A program made the translations under genes and the position numbers. Source: Epiperipatus broadwayi (taxonomy: Eukaryota > Onychophora > Udeonychophora > Euonychophora > Peripatidae). From it: DNA of 64,000 nucleotides. Numbering within the stretch: the stretch's first letter is position 1; the number at the start of each line of letters is the position of its first letter. Positions 14,101-29,100 of the stretch are shown piece by piece. The notes beneath the pieces were generated by a model. The model was given only the letters and a program-made list of their open reading frames with translations. It did no database searches and had not been told where the DNA came from. The DNA lies in assembly GCA_028023455.1 (NCBI GenBank), contig JAQFVV010000027.1:11033845-11097844 (forward strand), read 5' to 3'.

Positions 14101-17100
14101 AAACAACGCCACTAAGCGACTGGCCTGATCTGCCTTAATTATTTATTTAAAATATGAACATAAAATAGATTGTGTAAAAAATATAAAACCTTTAAACTAT
14201 ATTAAAGAATCTAATAGAAGGAATATAAGTAAAATCAAATACATTAATTATAAGAAACATAATTATATGAAAATATATAAAACATCAATTAATTTAACTA
14301 ACACTTGGTTAATGATAAATAAATGCAAAATTATAATATACATTTATTCATTAATAATTTTTGATTAGTCATTCATTAGAGTAGAGATTATCCAATAATG
14401 AAAAATATTTCTGAAGTATAATTACACTACAGAAATATTTATCATTATACATTTATACAGGGTTTTTTTCCCCCTTATGCATATTTTATTATTGTCATAA
14501 TAGGGTCTAGTTAATTTTGCCTAAGATATCATCATCATCATCATCATCAACCATTATCAATCCACTGCAGGATGAAGGTCTCTCCAAGTTTAATCCATCT
14601 TCTCCGATCTTTAGCTTCTCTTTTCCACAACACCCCTACACATTTTCTTATTTCATCCATCCATCTCACATGTGGTCTCTTTCTGGGTCTTTTACAATCT
14701 CTTGGAATCCAGTTTAAAATTTCAATTGTCCATCTATTATCATTTCTTCTAGCAATATGTCCAGCACCAACTCCATTTCAATCTTTTAATTTTTCCAATA
14801 AGTCAGTAACACCTGTTTGTTGTCTTACCCATACATTGCGTTTTCGATCTCTTCTTGTTACTCCCAACATACATCTCTCCATACTCCTTTGAGTGGTCTG
14901 AAGTCTCTGTATTGCTCTTTTATTAAGTGTCCAAGTCTCAGATCCATAAGTAAGAACTGGTAAAACACATTTGTTAAAAACCATCCTTTTCAAACACATA
15001 GGCAATTTCCTTTTAGTATCAAGTCATTTCTACCAAAAGCACTCCAACCAAGTTTAATTCTATGATTAATTTCCTCCATTATGTTTCCATATGTATTAAT
15101 AATCTGACCAAGGTATTTGTAACTGTTAACTTCTTCTAATTCTTCATAATCAATCTTTATTTTCATATTTTGAGCAAATCGATTAAACAATACTTTAGTC
15201 TTTTTAACATTTATCTTTAGTCCTACTTTCATCTGCTAAGTCCTGCAACATTTCCTGCAGCTCTGAAGCATTATTTGCAAAAACAACTACATCATCTGCA
15301 AAATCTAAATGACTTAAATACTCTCCATTTACTTTCATTCCTTTAGTTTCCCATTTTAATCCACAAAATACTTCTTGCAGCACTGCTGTAAAAAGTTTTG
15401 GTGATAAGGAGTCACCTTGTCTTACACCTTTCTCAATGTTGATTTTTCCAGTATCATTATGTAATCTAATTGTTGCTGTTGCATTTTTATAAATATTCTT
15501 TAAAATATGACAATAACCTGGATCTATACCTTGATGATCCAATGCTTTAATCACTGAAGCAATGTGTATAGAATCGAATGCCTTTTCATAATCTACAAAT
15601 CCAAAACATAATGACAACTCATATTCATTTGTCCTTTCTATGACTTCTCTCAATACCTGGATATGATCTATTGTACTAAAACCACTTTTAAATCCAGCTT
15701 GTTCTCTTGGTTGGTGGAAATCCAAAGTCCTCTGTAGACGAGTTGTAATTATCTTGGTAAAAATTTTATATAAAACTGATAAAAGGCTGATAGGTCTGTA
15801 ATTTCTATAATGACATCTATATCTCTTATAAAAATATATATTTTATTACATTTTTATAAGAGATATAGATGTCATTATATACGCAATGTAGATTTAAATT
15901 GTAAAATAGTTCTACCATATTTAAAAGGCAAAAAAATCAATATTTGCCAAAAAGAGCTTTTAAATATTATTATTAGATATATGCAATTATTGCTATTATA
16001 TAAAGATATTTTATATTATATCATATGATTTATTTAAAAAGAATGTCAGTAATTCATGAATCCAAACATTAGAACAAGAAAATATGGCTTGTATATGCAG
16101 AATAACTACATCTTATTCAGTCACTTTCAATTGTAGTTAATAAATGATAGAATAGAAAAATGTAACTTACTTAGCAAATTTGAATTTACATAAATTTAAA
16201 TTTTTTTTCCAACTAAACATCAAAATGCTTTTAATTTTTAATACCAAATGGCAAATAAAAACTATTCCCATCTCAGAAAAATAGTAAGAATAATTATATA
16301 AATTAACAAATTGAATTTTTCTGACTGCTTCATCCACATAATAATGGCAATGAAAACCTGATTGTGGCTCACACACTCAAAAAAAGAGAGAAGTAAATTT
16401 TTTGACTTAATTAAAAACAAATTTTAAAATTAAAAACAATTTCATAGAAAAGTAAATATTGAATATTTTTCTTAGAAGTGAAATTCAAGGCTAATTTTAA
16501 AAAAGCAAATGTATTGCACTTTTTTAGACCAAAATAAATCATATAAAAAGATAATCAGAATTTTTCCATATTGGATTATTTCAAAACAAATCAAGTAAAC
16601 TTTGCTTCAAGTTTAATAATCTTCATGTTAGCCTTTTCCTACAAATGATTTTCCGAAAAATTACATTAAGGACTTCCACTTTTTGAATAAACTTTGGTGC
16701 ACAATAATTATTTTCAAACTTTCCCGCAAATCTTTTAAATTAATAAAATCAAATGCCTTGATTGAATAGAAAAAAGCAATATATATAATTCACTTCTTTG
16801 CTAATGACACTTTTTTTGCATTTGCCTAGTAAAAAAAAAAAAAATACGAGTCACTGTTAACTCAATTAAAACTCTAAGTAACTTAATAAAATTTGCAAAA
16901 TAAATGTCTCAAAGCTACATAAAAAACATAACAGATCATATTATCTTCTCATCACTAAACTAAAAATTTACATCTTCCGGTAATACTGGTATTATAAAAT
17001 TCATATACTCGATTCTATATCAGTTAAAATCAAATTTTATAAAAAATACTCCTGAGTATAGAAATTTCTATTTTAACATGTATATACATTGTTGATCACA

Positions 17101-20100
17101 AATATTACATTTAGGAAGGCCTAACTATCAATATACATATATATTGTAATGAAATGAAAATCTGCTAAGCTCTTATTTAATAGCCCCCCAGATTTGGGCA
17201 GCATTTGTAATGGAATAAAAATGTGAGCCATAAAAGAATGATCCTGGTTTAATAATGGCCCACGAATTATGGTGCCATTTGTAATGGAATGAAAATGTTG
17301 AATTGAGTTAAGGTGACTATCAACAAATGAATATCAAACTAACACTTAATTCAAACTTTTATCAACCCACGTGTCTGGACACCATTTATAACAAAATAAA
17401 ACAATGATGATAATCTTTGTTATAACCTTACAGATTTGAACAGCAATTTTAATGGATTGGAAATAAGTAAAACCAATATTTCAAATTATCCTAAGAATAT
17501 GGGTTTTATTAACCACAGATTGAAAACGAATATAATATAACCAAACATAACTATTTTATAAATAGCTATATGTCCCTATTAAATAACCTTAAAATTTACA
17601 ATATCCAATCATGACGACATGAACTAAATGAAAGATTCTTATATGAATCTTATACAAATAGTATTAATAAATCACTGCTAATTATCTTTCAAATCAATAA
17701 AGTTGAATTGTTAAACTTTAAATCATAATTATCTTAATATGAGTAATATTAATAATCTATTATAATCAAATGCCAACATCAAAACTTTAATGTTTAAATT
17801 AAATTTATGATCTATGATGATCATTTAAATGTAATTAAAACAAATCAATTTATTTAATGAACTTCAAATATCAATTTCAATATACACTATTACCAGCTTT
17901 ATAATAACAAGAATACTATCTTTATAACTAAATAATAACTTGATATAATATTCAACCAATAAATAATAGTTTAAAGGAATAGGCAAGCATCCTATTGTAA
18001 TTGCCTTTATTTATCTTAAATAATTATTATATTTTCACTTTATAAATTATTGACTCAGTTCAGATATGAATTTCTATCCTAACATAATTGTTACATATAA
18101 CTAAATAATTACAATAAACTTCTAATCACTTATTAAATATCTAATAATTCCAAATCAAGTAATTTATTACCACATAAAAATGTATATCTGATCTAAATGA
18201 TAAAATATTAAATTTAATACAGAGAGAAATAGTGATGCCTGATCATATCGATTCATAAATACTGTAAAATTATGTTTTATTTTCTGTTGTATAGATCTGT
18301 ATTTTTATTTATTATCTCGATCTTAGATTTGGGAAGTACTAATGATAATTCAACATGGAACAGGCCAACATAAGAAAGTATCAAGAAAGTAGGGAGAGGG
18401 GGGGGGGGACTGAAAAGTCTTTTTCTTTTTCTTTTTAATAAAATCTAGGTGATTTATTTTCTATCAAAATACTTGATTCTCAGCTATGAATATGAAATTG
18501 AGTGCTCAAATAGATTATTTAAAGGTAAGAGTTTTTCTCTTTTAAAGTCACTAAAATAAATAATGCCACAACATGACATGACTATTCGTAGTTTATAGTA
18601 TACGTTTTACTAATAGTAGTCTTAAGATCTATATAATGAATAAATGATTAATGCTTTTAAATTAATATTCTTTATAATTTTCTGTTCTGTCATATCATGT
18701 GTTGTTTTATTATTATATTTTTCCACACTTAAAACTGCATCTGGAGTTACATTTAAATTTACAATGAGTTAGCAATATAATTTTTAATTAATAACTTTTT
18801 CATTATTTTGGATATATAGATGTCTATATTAAGGGTGTCTATCATGGGAAATAAGGGTAAATAGTTTTAAATTGTTTAATTAACAAAATGATAGAAACTC
18901 ATCAGGGACATAAAAGCTATAAATACATAGGGATGTATCCAAATAATTTATTTGCACTTGTAAATATTTTTCTTGTTTGAAATTTTTTTTCTTTTCAACA
19001 TTGATTGAGAATTTATTTTATGTTTGAATATATTTTATTGTATTGTAAATAAATATTATGAAGTTTTGTTAATTGACCAAGTCTCTGTAGTTTTTGTTGA
19101 TCCAGCATTTACATTCAATCCAGCATTTATATTCAATCCAGTAACCAATGTTTACACATGCACACACATACATTGTTTGATGAGCATGAAAGAAAATTAT
19201 TAAATAAAGGTTATTTCTTTCTAATAGATGGGATGTGTTATTTTAACTGTTGATTAACAGTTTGCATACGTGCATCCCTGTTAAGAGAGTCGAACGTGAA
19301 TTCTTTCTGAGTTCGAATATCTAAGGCAACGGTTTTGAAAAAGAGTGGCGAGATGTTAGATGAACTGATTTAAATTACATGTAGATTTGATAGATAATGC
19401 TTAGGCTAGTCTGTTAAAGATAGATGTAATCATGAGTCAAGTACTTCATCGTGTTAGCCCTAGCATCCAACCTAAAGACCCTAGGTCCGACAGTAGTTAG
19501 ATGCGATTTTGCTCTCTTTCCCCTATATATGTGGATGGACCGGACCGTTACATTTGGCACTATCAACTTTAAGATAGGAAAGATAGGTGTACCAGCACTT
19601 TTAGATTTGATGTAAGTTAATTATATGTTGTGGTCGAACCAGCTGATTGTTGAAGTTGATAGAGGTATTGGACCGGGACATCTGGGTAAATTCCACCAAC
19701 TGTTACAATATATATATATAGTAGATAAAAAAAAGTCTTTGAAATATATATAATTAAATATTAAAAGATATATTCTCCGTTGAAATCAATTTACTATAAA
19801 ATAGGTGAGTGTACATCAAAATTCATCTATAAAATGTTTAATCTATAATATGTACACGTATCTATGCGACATAAAATATCATATACAATCAGGGCACAAT
19901 TTCATACCCGCTAACCCCATTATTTTATGCTCAGAACCAAACGACTACAGGAGAAAAATAAAAGAGGCATTCTACATTAACAGAGACATCCATGCAATCA
20001 ACAGAAGAGACACGTGCTTCGACATCTCGAAAAAATGGGCTACGTAACAGTAACTCATTTGAATATTCTCATTTACATATATTAAGTACATTTTCACGAA

Positions 20101-23100
20101 GGCTATGAGTATGAGGCACAGTTCCTCGAAAACGTTCAGCCAAATTTATTATTAACTATATATTTTTTCTCTAATAATTTACAATTAAGTATTTTTATTA
20201 TTACAAATAAGGAGAAATTAAAACCACATTTATTACATATACATTCTTGAAATATAAGAAAGTTAATGACATTTCTAATCTTTATAATAAAATAGTTAAT
20301 TGAAATGAAATATAATAAATGTAAGTCTGCCTATTTGTTCATGATAAAATACCAATGAATAATTGCTATGATATAGTTGTTTTAGACTCTCACTATTTAT
20401 AAGTTATATTCAAAAATAATATGTAACTAACAAATAAAAAGATAATTTTTTTAATCAAAATTATAATTATTAAAATTTGAGATATAAATTTAAATTTAGA
20501 TAACTCTTCCATGCATATAAAACAATTATTTAATTTAAAATATAACAACCAGTTATATTAATAAATATACAATTATATACATAAATATATTTTCTTTTTT
20601 TTTATATATATTATTAAACAATAAAATAAAATCATTTAAAACTTTCTTTAAAATTGAAATTAAAATACCTTAAACTCTTATATATTAATCACAGATAATA
20701 AAATTATTAAAATAAAATTTTTATTAAAGAAAAAGGTATTTTTAAAACTAAATTTTAAAAAGATTTGGAGATAAAATTATATCTCTAAATCTGTCTTTAA
20801 ATATATTTTTGATTTGGAAAACAGGGTAATTAATTAGAAATGGAAATATTGTTAATTAGTAAATGAAACCACCTTCACATTTAAATTAAAAACACTAGTC
20901 AGATAGGAAAACAATAGAAACTGTTAGCCAATGAAAGAAATCCATTTGGAAATCGACCTCAGCGAAAGATCATTACATCCATACAATTTAATTCAACCTT
21001 TGACAAAAATATAAAAAGGACAAGTTTTAAACATAGGTTAGTGACTGGAAATTGATTGATTATTGACATAACACTATGTTAGCCTGGGGGATTGAAAAAG
21101 ACGCACACTTCAATCCCTTCAGTTCTGCTAAGAAAGAGAAAAAATGGGCCATCGTTTATACAATGAGGACCAACTACCGAAAAACAAAATCTCCAAAGGA
21201 TAAATAAATAAATCAACCGGATACTAATCTTCACGACGTGGGAATTCACGTTTAAACTGCCAGGAATATAATAGGATGAACTATTTCAAACCGTAAGAAC
21301 TTTAAAATTTATGAACAGTAAATTAAAAACTTTTCATATTTAAAATGATTTTAATATTATTCTATCTGACCAACAATATTTATTAATTGGTTATAATTTT
21401 ATTTAATGTATTTAATTTGTAAAATCATTTCCATTTATTTATTTATTTATTTAATTTTGTTCTTTAAGTTTTATTATGATTTCTGTTTTCCTAAATAAAT
21501 AAAAAAAATGTTAACTTAAGTCTGAATGGCGTATCGATTTTAAAGATATATTAAGAGGTAATTTGGGTTGTTCATTTCGAGTTGAATTGGTTCAATGGAT
21601 TGGATACATTTAGTAATTAGGTAATATGAGATCCGAGCAGGATTATAGATATCCCCACACCCTCTGTTTGCCTATGATGGGTTTGTACGCAGAATACACC
21701 CATTCCTATGGAGTTTTTAGTTATTGATCTACTTGCCCACAGATTCACATCCCTTGGGTGGAGAGTCAATGTCGTTTCTATTTCTACATATTGTTCAGAT
21801 GTACATTCCTGACAATATAGTTGTGTTGTATCAGCACATGAATACAGAATGTATCAGATGGATTGGGCGTTGATTAAATGTGTTGCCTAGGGTAAATAGG
21901 GATAGAATATTTTATTTTCAATGCAAATCTATATAGATATTCAGGCTCGATCCTATAAAACTATTAAATTTAAGTTGTTTATAGACGCTCATAGATTGGC
22001 TATCGTTAAATATGTTTGCTTTCATATTTGATCAAAATATATGACATTCGACAAATACTGATACCTTACGTGAGTATCTAAAAGGATTTATTCGGATGTC
22101 TTTTGTATTGGTGAATCAGGTATCTTACGATGAATACTAGAGGGTTTCTTATATTTCCCTCTCAATTGTCATAATCAATAACTTTGTATTTTGATCGTTA
22201 TGTTTACTTTGAAATGTTTTGACCTGAAATCTATAACCGATCTAACAACATATTAAACAGGTTAATATAATCCCATCTGTCGAACTTGATTAAAATAAAT
22301 TTATAATAAATAGTAATCAATGTAAATAAAGAAAATCAAAGAAAAAAAATTAAATGTTAAATTAAATGTAAATCACTAAAGAATTTTAAACCTTATATAT
22401 ATGTGCAAAATAAATGTTTGTATGGAATTACTCAGGCTACTTTATTCTTTTATATCCTAGTAAATGATATTATTAAATCTCTCTATTCCACTGACAGACA
22501 TCACGACCGACTTAAAAAAAATTTTTTTTTTTTTCTCACCCTACTTTAAAATTTTTCATTCAACACCCCCATTTTCCATAATATATATTAGCATATAACC
22601 TGATTAATCATCCTCCAATATGACACCTTAAAGTAAGATCACAGTTTTAATGCCTATTCCTTGAATTATAATTTGATGGTTATTTTATTACTCCAAATTC
22701 AGTAGAAATATCATGAAAAGTTATCTGACACAAAACACTTTTTATTAATTTTGATATTTTCCAAATACTACAATTATCTTTTTGTTTAGCAGATATTTGA
22801 CACTAAAAGACATTATAAAGGAACAGATGTCAGTTTCTACCCATAAAGATATAATGCAAAATAAACCAATTTAGATCCTGGGTTGAAATAATTCACGAAT
22901 ATTACAAAACTATATCTGCAAATGAAAATAATCCTTATACACAATATTATGTTGTTAGTTTCATTATTGAAACATTTTATTCACATGGTATCCATTTTTA
23001 GTAAAGAAAATTTTAAGATGACTTTGAACGTTATGAATTTACTTTCTCATTTCCTTAACAAATTTCAATAATCCTGTCCAGTTTTATTGGATAAATATAA

Positions 23101-26100
23101 TCCTTCTTACCCCATCATTGGGGGGGGGGGTAAATAAGCAAATACTTTTAAAATAAATAAAAAGAAATTATACAAAAGATTTTAGGTCTGCATCTATAAA
23201 AGTCACAATGTCATAGAGAATTCAAATCATTCAGTTGCTTTTATAATCTTGTGTAATTCAAGTCATTAAATCCAAGGTAAATCTCTTATGGCTCTATTAC
23301 CGAAATCACTCTGCATTCCACATTTAAAATTACTTTTACAACAATAATAAAATGAAAGAAAATAAAAATATTTCATAATCATTACATAGAACATAACAAC
23401 AAACACATTTAATACATTAAATATTAGCATGTATTGTTTACAATCTATTTTTATGAATGCAATAACCAAAAAAATACATAGACAAAAAAAATTTTTTTTA
23501 TTAAAAACCATAAATTTTATTATATTATATTCATTTTCAATCTGTTGCAAATAATGCTCATATTCTTAGGATAAATTGAAATATTGGTTTTACTTATTTC
23601 TAATCCGTTACAAATGCTGACTAAATCTGTGGTGCTATTAAATAAGAGCTTAACATCACTTTCATTCCGTTACAATATATATATATAATAGCATAATGAT
23701 TCAAGATTTTTCTTCATGCAAAGTCAAAAGATTGCAAATAAGATTAATGATATATTTATTACTTGAAATAACTCCTCTTTGAACAATTTGTTTGATAAAT
23801 ATTAATATTTATTTATTTGAATAGGTTCATGATTTGCATTCTTTTTAGGATAAAAAAAATTAGATCAGCTAGTCCATTAAAGAATGACAATAAATGTAGC
23901 AAAATATTTATGGTAGGACATTTGTGGAATATATATTATATTTAATATTTCCATGGTTATATGATGTAAATACAATAGTTTTTGAGTCAAACTGTGTGTT
24001 AGTTTGATTAATTCCCAACGTTTTGAAAAAATCTATTTCATCAAAACATTGCGAATTAATCCATACTAACACATGGTTTAACCCAAAAACTATTTTATTT
24101 ATATATGTGTTAATAATAAATAGCAGCAACAGATTATAGAAATCAGGTAAACAAAATAATCACAATTTATTTTAAAAATATGTTACTGGCCCTCACTTCA
24201 TCCTGGAGAGTTATTTAACCCTTCTAAACTGGAATTATTACTATTGATGATCAAATTGTAGAATAAATTTATTAACTATGCTAATATATGGTATAATATT
24301 TAACTTATACAATTATCACAATTTCAATTTGCAAAAAGGATTCCTCGCTATGGCTGCCATCGTGATACATATTTCCCCAACTTTTGACTCAATTCATATC
24401 CCCAAACCTATCCAATTGCTATAAACATTCCTATAATCTCTCTGTTTTGTGACATTCACTTTATAATAAAAAGATATTCCTTTGTTTTGTCCCACAAAAT
24501 TCTATATCTCAAATCTTAAGAGTTCCTTTCTCATTATTTCATACACCAATCCTATTCTTGTTCAGATCAAACATTATCAGCTGGAAATTCAAATTTCACC
24601 TTTCCATAACAACATTAAGAACACTTCATAGACCATCTTTGAACTAAAAATACAAGAGCTGAACATACTATACTAATCAGTGCAGTAAATATATATATAA
24701 AGATATCAAAATATAGCATTTATTTGCATGTTTACATATAAAAGTTTTTATATAATGAAATATTGTAGAATATACCTTAAAAATAATAAAATGCAATAAT
24801 AATAATTAGTCCTTTATTTTTTCATGTAGTTCTTTATGATTTATCCAAATTGTATAAACTTTGTCTAGGTTAATCTGCTTTTCTAACAAAATATAATGAT
24901 TAATTTTTATTAAATTATCCAAATATTTGTTATCTAGTCTATTGTGGGATTTTATCACATTTATTAAACTAAAACAACATTCACATATGGCATTAGGAGA
25001 TTGAAAAGTTGCACAAATATCAAAAAGAGCTGAAAATTCTTTATATTATTAAGTCTTTTAAAACATATGTAACAAAATCAATAAATAATTTGATTATTCC
25101 AATTTTACATTTTTCATTTTAAAAAATTTTCAAATTACTATATTGTTCTAAAATTATATCTAAAGTTTATATAGTTTTTAATATTATTATTGATTGTAGA
25201 TTCATATTTTACAATTAAGTATTTTAGATTATCATTTCCATGCTCTGTGTTTAAATTATTTTTCATTACAAAAGGATTCAAACAAGGCTTTCCAGTCATT
25301 TGTATCTCCCACTGGAAATCTAATAACCTGACGCAGTATCTATATAATCATATCAGAACTGTTTGAACATCCACACTTCGGCAGACATTATCTAGATATT
25401 AGTTTATTAATTTTGTGCCTTCATTGAGAATAAGTTAGCCCTTTTGCAAATTTTTGTTTAATGCTGATAATTCTGCAAATATATTTTGAAGAATCACACA
25501 TACTATTCGATATTGTATATGTTTTAAACAATATTTATTTACTCGGCCATTGAATTCTTCAACTTATTCTGTGCAATAACTTATTAAAATATCATAATTT
25601 CTTACCAGAGCATTTAATGCAAAATATTTAGATACTCATCTTACTTCAGTGACAGACCTGAATAATATAACATCAACTTCTGAAATATTGGTCAATTTTT
25701 TAAGTTCTAAACATTACATATTGTTCTCAAAAAGGTTTCAATATCATTAATAAAAGAAACTCATTTCCATGCATCATCTGTCTATGAGCCACCTACTACT
25801 GTTGAACTAAATGTGATATATCATCTCACAGAAAAGCAGCCACACCATTTATTTTTCCTAACATTATAGATACTCTGTCAGAAGTAAACATAACCATTTT
25901 TTGTAAATTAAGGTTTATCTCTATAAAAAATTGTTATTGCTATTACAATATTGACCATACGAACAAATTTTATCTGACAGCTGGATTCAAATTCTGATCT
26001 GTACTTTATATGTATTATTTTTTCCTACCAAAATATCTGTACTTTCATCAATTATCAAACAATCAAATGAAGATGATCGAACTTTATCAATAATCTCTTT

Positions 26101-29100
26101 ATGTATGACTAAATAAATTTATACATTCAATAAATTCAAAAGAATAATTTTTGCTATGCCATGATTCGGGAACATTAACATATTTTCTTTCATGAATATA
26201 TATAGATTTCACAGAAAGCATTACTAGGATAACATTGTTTATTAGAATTTTAATCATGTTTACATCTATTTTCTTGCATTCAGCATTTTCTAATCTGAGA
26301 TTAAAAACTTCTGGGTTTTCAGTCAAAATTCTCTAAATTCTTCCATTGTTTTATTTTGGATGGCAATAACCAAATCAGTTTAAACTTTTTGATTTGAAGG
26401 TCACTTTAAATAATCTACTTTCCATTCTGCCCATTTTTTACAGGTAGTAAATTCGCCTTTTGAATTTGACTGGTAGCAAATTTTACAAATGACATATGCA
26501 TTACTTTGATAACCAAAAACATCAACAAGTTTGTTATAATTTCTAATGACGATGGCATTTCAGTTTCAACTGATAAGGAAAGTCATTCATGTTTAAATTA
26601 GTTTTTCTTATTTTTAGATTGACTCAATAATAAAGAATTAGATTGACTTGCTGAAGTTGTAGACATTTGTAGGGGCTAAAAGAAAATATTTATATATTAA
26701 TCCTTTTTATCAAAATTATTCAATTGAATTCAAATTTATGTGTTTAGACATATAAAAAAAAAATGAATAAACCCTTCTGACTATTGGAGTACTGAGTGTG
26801 CAAAAGTCACTGAGCAGTGCACAGGCTTTGCACAGCTTAAAGGAACATTTTGTCCTAGTATACCTTTTTTCCTTTAAGAATTTTTATCTTCGCTAAGAAC
26901 AGCAAAAAAAATATCCCCTTCAATTTACTAGAAAAGTCCTCCATTTGAAGAGTTATGTCTGATGAAACAGTTTCCTTTATTTTTACAAATTATTCATCAA
27001 TATTCTTCAATGTATTTAGAATCAACATTCAAAAACAATCGATAATATCCAGTGAAAAACAAAATTCCTTTTCTAAAACATATCTGTCCATTCATACAAA
27101 AATATCATTTATCAACATTTTCATCTCCACTAAAATAACATACTATACTTCATTAATCAGGTATACTAGTTCTTTCATTAAGAAAAGTCAGTTCTCACTA
27201 TACTCGATTTGGGATAAAAAAAAATTATGTCGAACTCAAACAATAAATTTCAAAAACATGTTATATGCAAGTTAGTCATCACATTCCATTTTTATGTGCA
27301 AAGATCAATTAGTTTGCCTCATTCCAAAATTGCTTCTCAGGCATTTTGAGCTTGTTTTCACAGATTCATCTATGAACACTTCACTAACTCAGGTAACAAA
27401 TTCCTCACAAACATAAACTCCATGCAGTCAATCATAGTAAAATCACTTCATCTTATTTTTTTAGAACAAAGTTAAACAGGAATGCTTATTTAATGACATA
27501 TATCCAATCCTCAGAGGATGCTTCTACTTCACTGCTTTATCGCATTGATTACTTTATTATTAAAAGTTCAATTGTTGGGGTCTAAAACTTAAAAATATTT
27601 GAAATTTTTAATTGAACTTAATCTTGATACTTTCTTAATGTTTTTTAATAGATAAAATAAGTCCATGCTATATTACTGCCATATCTTTTTTATGAAACTG
27701 TGGTGAAAATATTCCATCAGTTTAACAGTACTACATTAAACAAATATAGAAACATAATTGTCACTATTACACATTCCCAAATTCTATCATTAAGTCTCTA
27801 ATTAACAATATAAAGGAGTTCTTTCCCAGCATTAGAATACAACATTCTTTAATATTTACTCTATAGTTTCTAAAATGTCACTTGTATTCAAACTTACCTC
27901 TCCTAAATTTCAGTCATTCCCCGTCCCCCAATAAAATTAATAAACTTATATCAAACTTTAGAATTTGCTGATATTTATGCAATCATATAGGAACTCGTCT
28001 AATAACTATTCATTTGATAATTTTTGTTAAAAAATGTTTATATTATGACTTCTTTAAATAGATTATAAAATATCTTTTGGACTTTATAATTATCACAAAA
28101 GATTCAAATGTTTTTTTTTTTCACAATTTATTTATACTATTTTTTTTTTAAGATATATTTTTTCACTTTTTTTTTTTTCAGTGTAATTTTTTTTTAAATG
28201 AAAAGTTCTGAGAAAAACTAATGGACACAGTCAAACTGTAAGCTAGTTTGGAAGATTATATAAAATATTGTTTTGTAGTATGCTGTGTGCATAGCCAAGT
28301 GTGGAGTGTATTTTTTTTTATTGATACTAATTTTTGTTATTCAATATTGCCCTTTAACTATGTACTTTATATAATATATACAAAACATACAATATATATA
28401 ATTACTTTATATTAATAATACAATTTATTTTAAAATTAGAATATAAGAACATTACATAAGCTATACATAAGTTTTAATTATAGCATCATAGCTCTCTAAA
28501 TGATTAACATAAACAATAAGTGAATAATTGCATATTGTATGCTCTAGAGGTTACATGGTATTTGAACATCCATGTGGTAAGCTGAGCATAATTCCATTCA
28601 ATTGACTGCGCTAAGATTTTTATTTTATTTTACTGCAGCATTAAAGCCACAAGATAACATAAACAGTAGTCTAACATAACAATCAAGCAATATGCCTCAA
28701 TGCACAAATATTGTTAATCTTGAATAAGATAAACTGGTCTCTTCTACAATTTGAGACTAATCTCAATTGAGAATATGTATAAGAAAATTCATACTAAGAT
28801 TTTACTACATAAGATTCCATTCTTGAGGCTATATGTCATCACAAAATAAGCAAATGACTTCATTGCAGTTGAATAAGAAATATTTGGGACAAAAGATCTA
28901 TAATTCTTATCTAAACATCCAATATTATTTGCTATGTTATCACCCACATTAAAAAAATACAGACCTAGATACTACAAGTTTCAAAATTATTTATTTTCTG
29001 GAAGAACTTGTATTATTGATTCCATATTATTTTTGTATTATTTTTGATTAGAAATTTTTCAGGCTTTTATGATACTAGAAACTAATCAGCAGTTTTTCTT

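Larger units (their letters stand above)
17145..23674. mobile_element. 6.5-kb TIR element of unknown family, with nested copies
   Basis: The left end TGTAATGAAATGAAAATCTG, then TAAGCTCTTATTTAATAGC and CAGATTTGGGCAGCATTTG, is matched by the reverse of the right end (TGTAACGGAATGAAAG..., TAAGCTCTTATTTAATAGC, CAGATTTAGTCAGCATTTG). The next right-end segment (AAATAAGTAAAACCAATATT) matches 17460-17508. The left end has four spaced copies of a CATTTGTAATGGAAT-like module (about 17200, 17270, 17380, 17445). No transposase was seen. Inside lie TGTAACG copy B (20540-22505) and a segment at 19250-19710 related to 9350-9560. Flanks are TATA repeats, so the target duplication cannot be read. Confidence 0.7.

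Noticed and set aside
14572-14892. 106-codon plus-strand ORF
   Set aside because: It is the opposite strand of the RTE reverse transcriptase C-terminal region.
26955-27275. 106-codon plus-strand ORF as a gene
   Set aside because: No domain; Ser, Thr, Ile and Phe rich as expected for chance frames here; no splice or promoter context.
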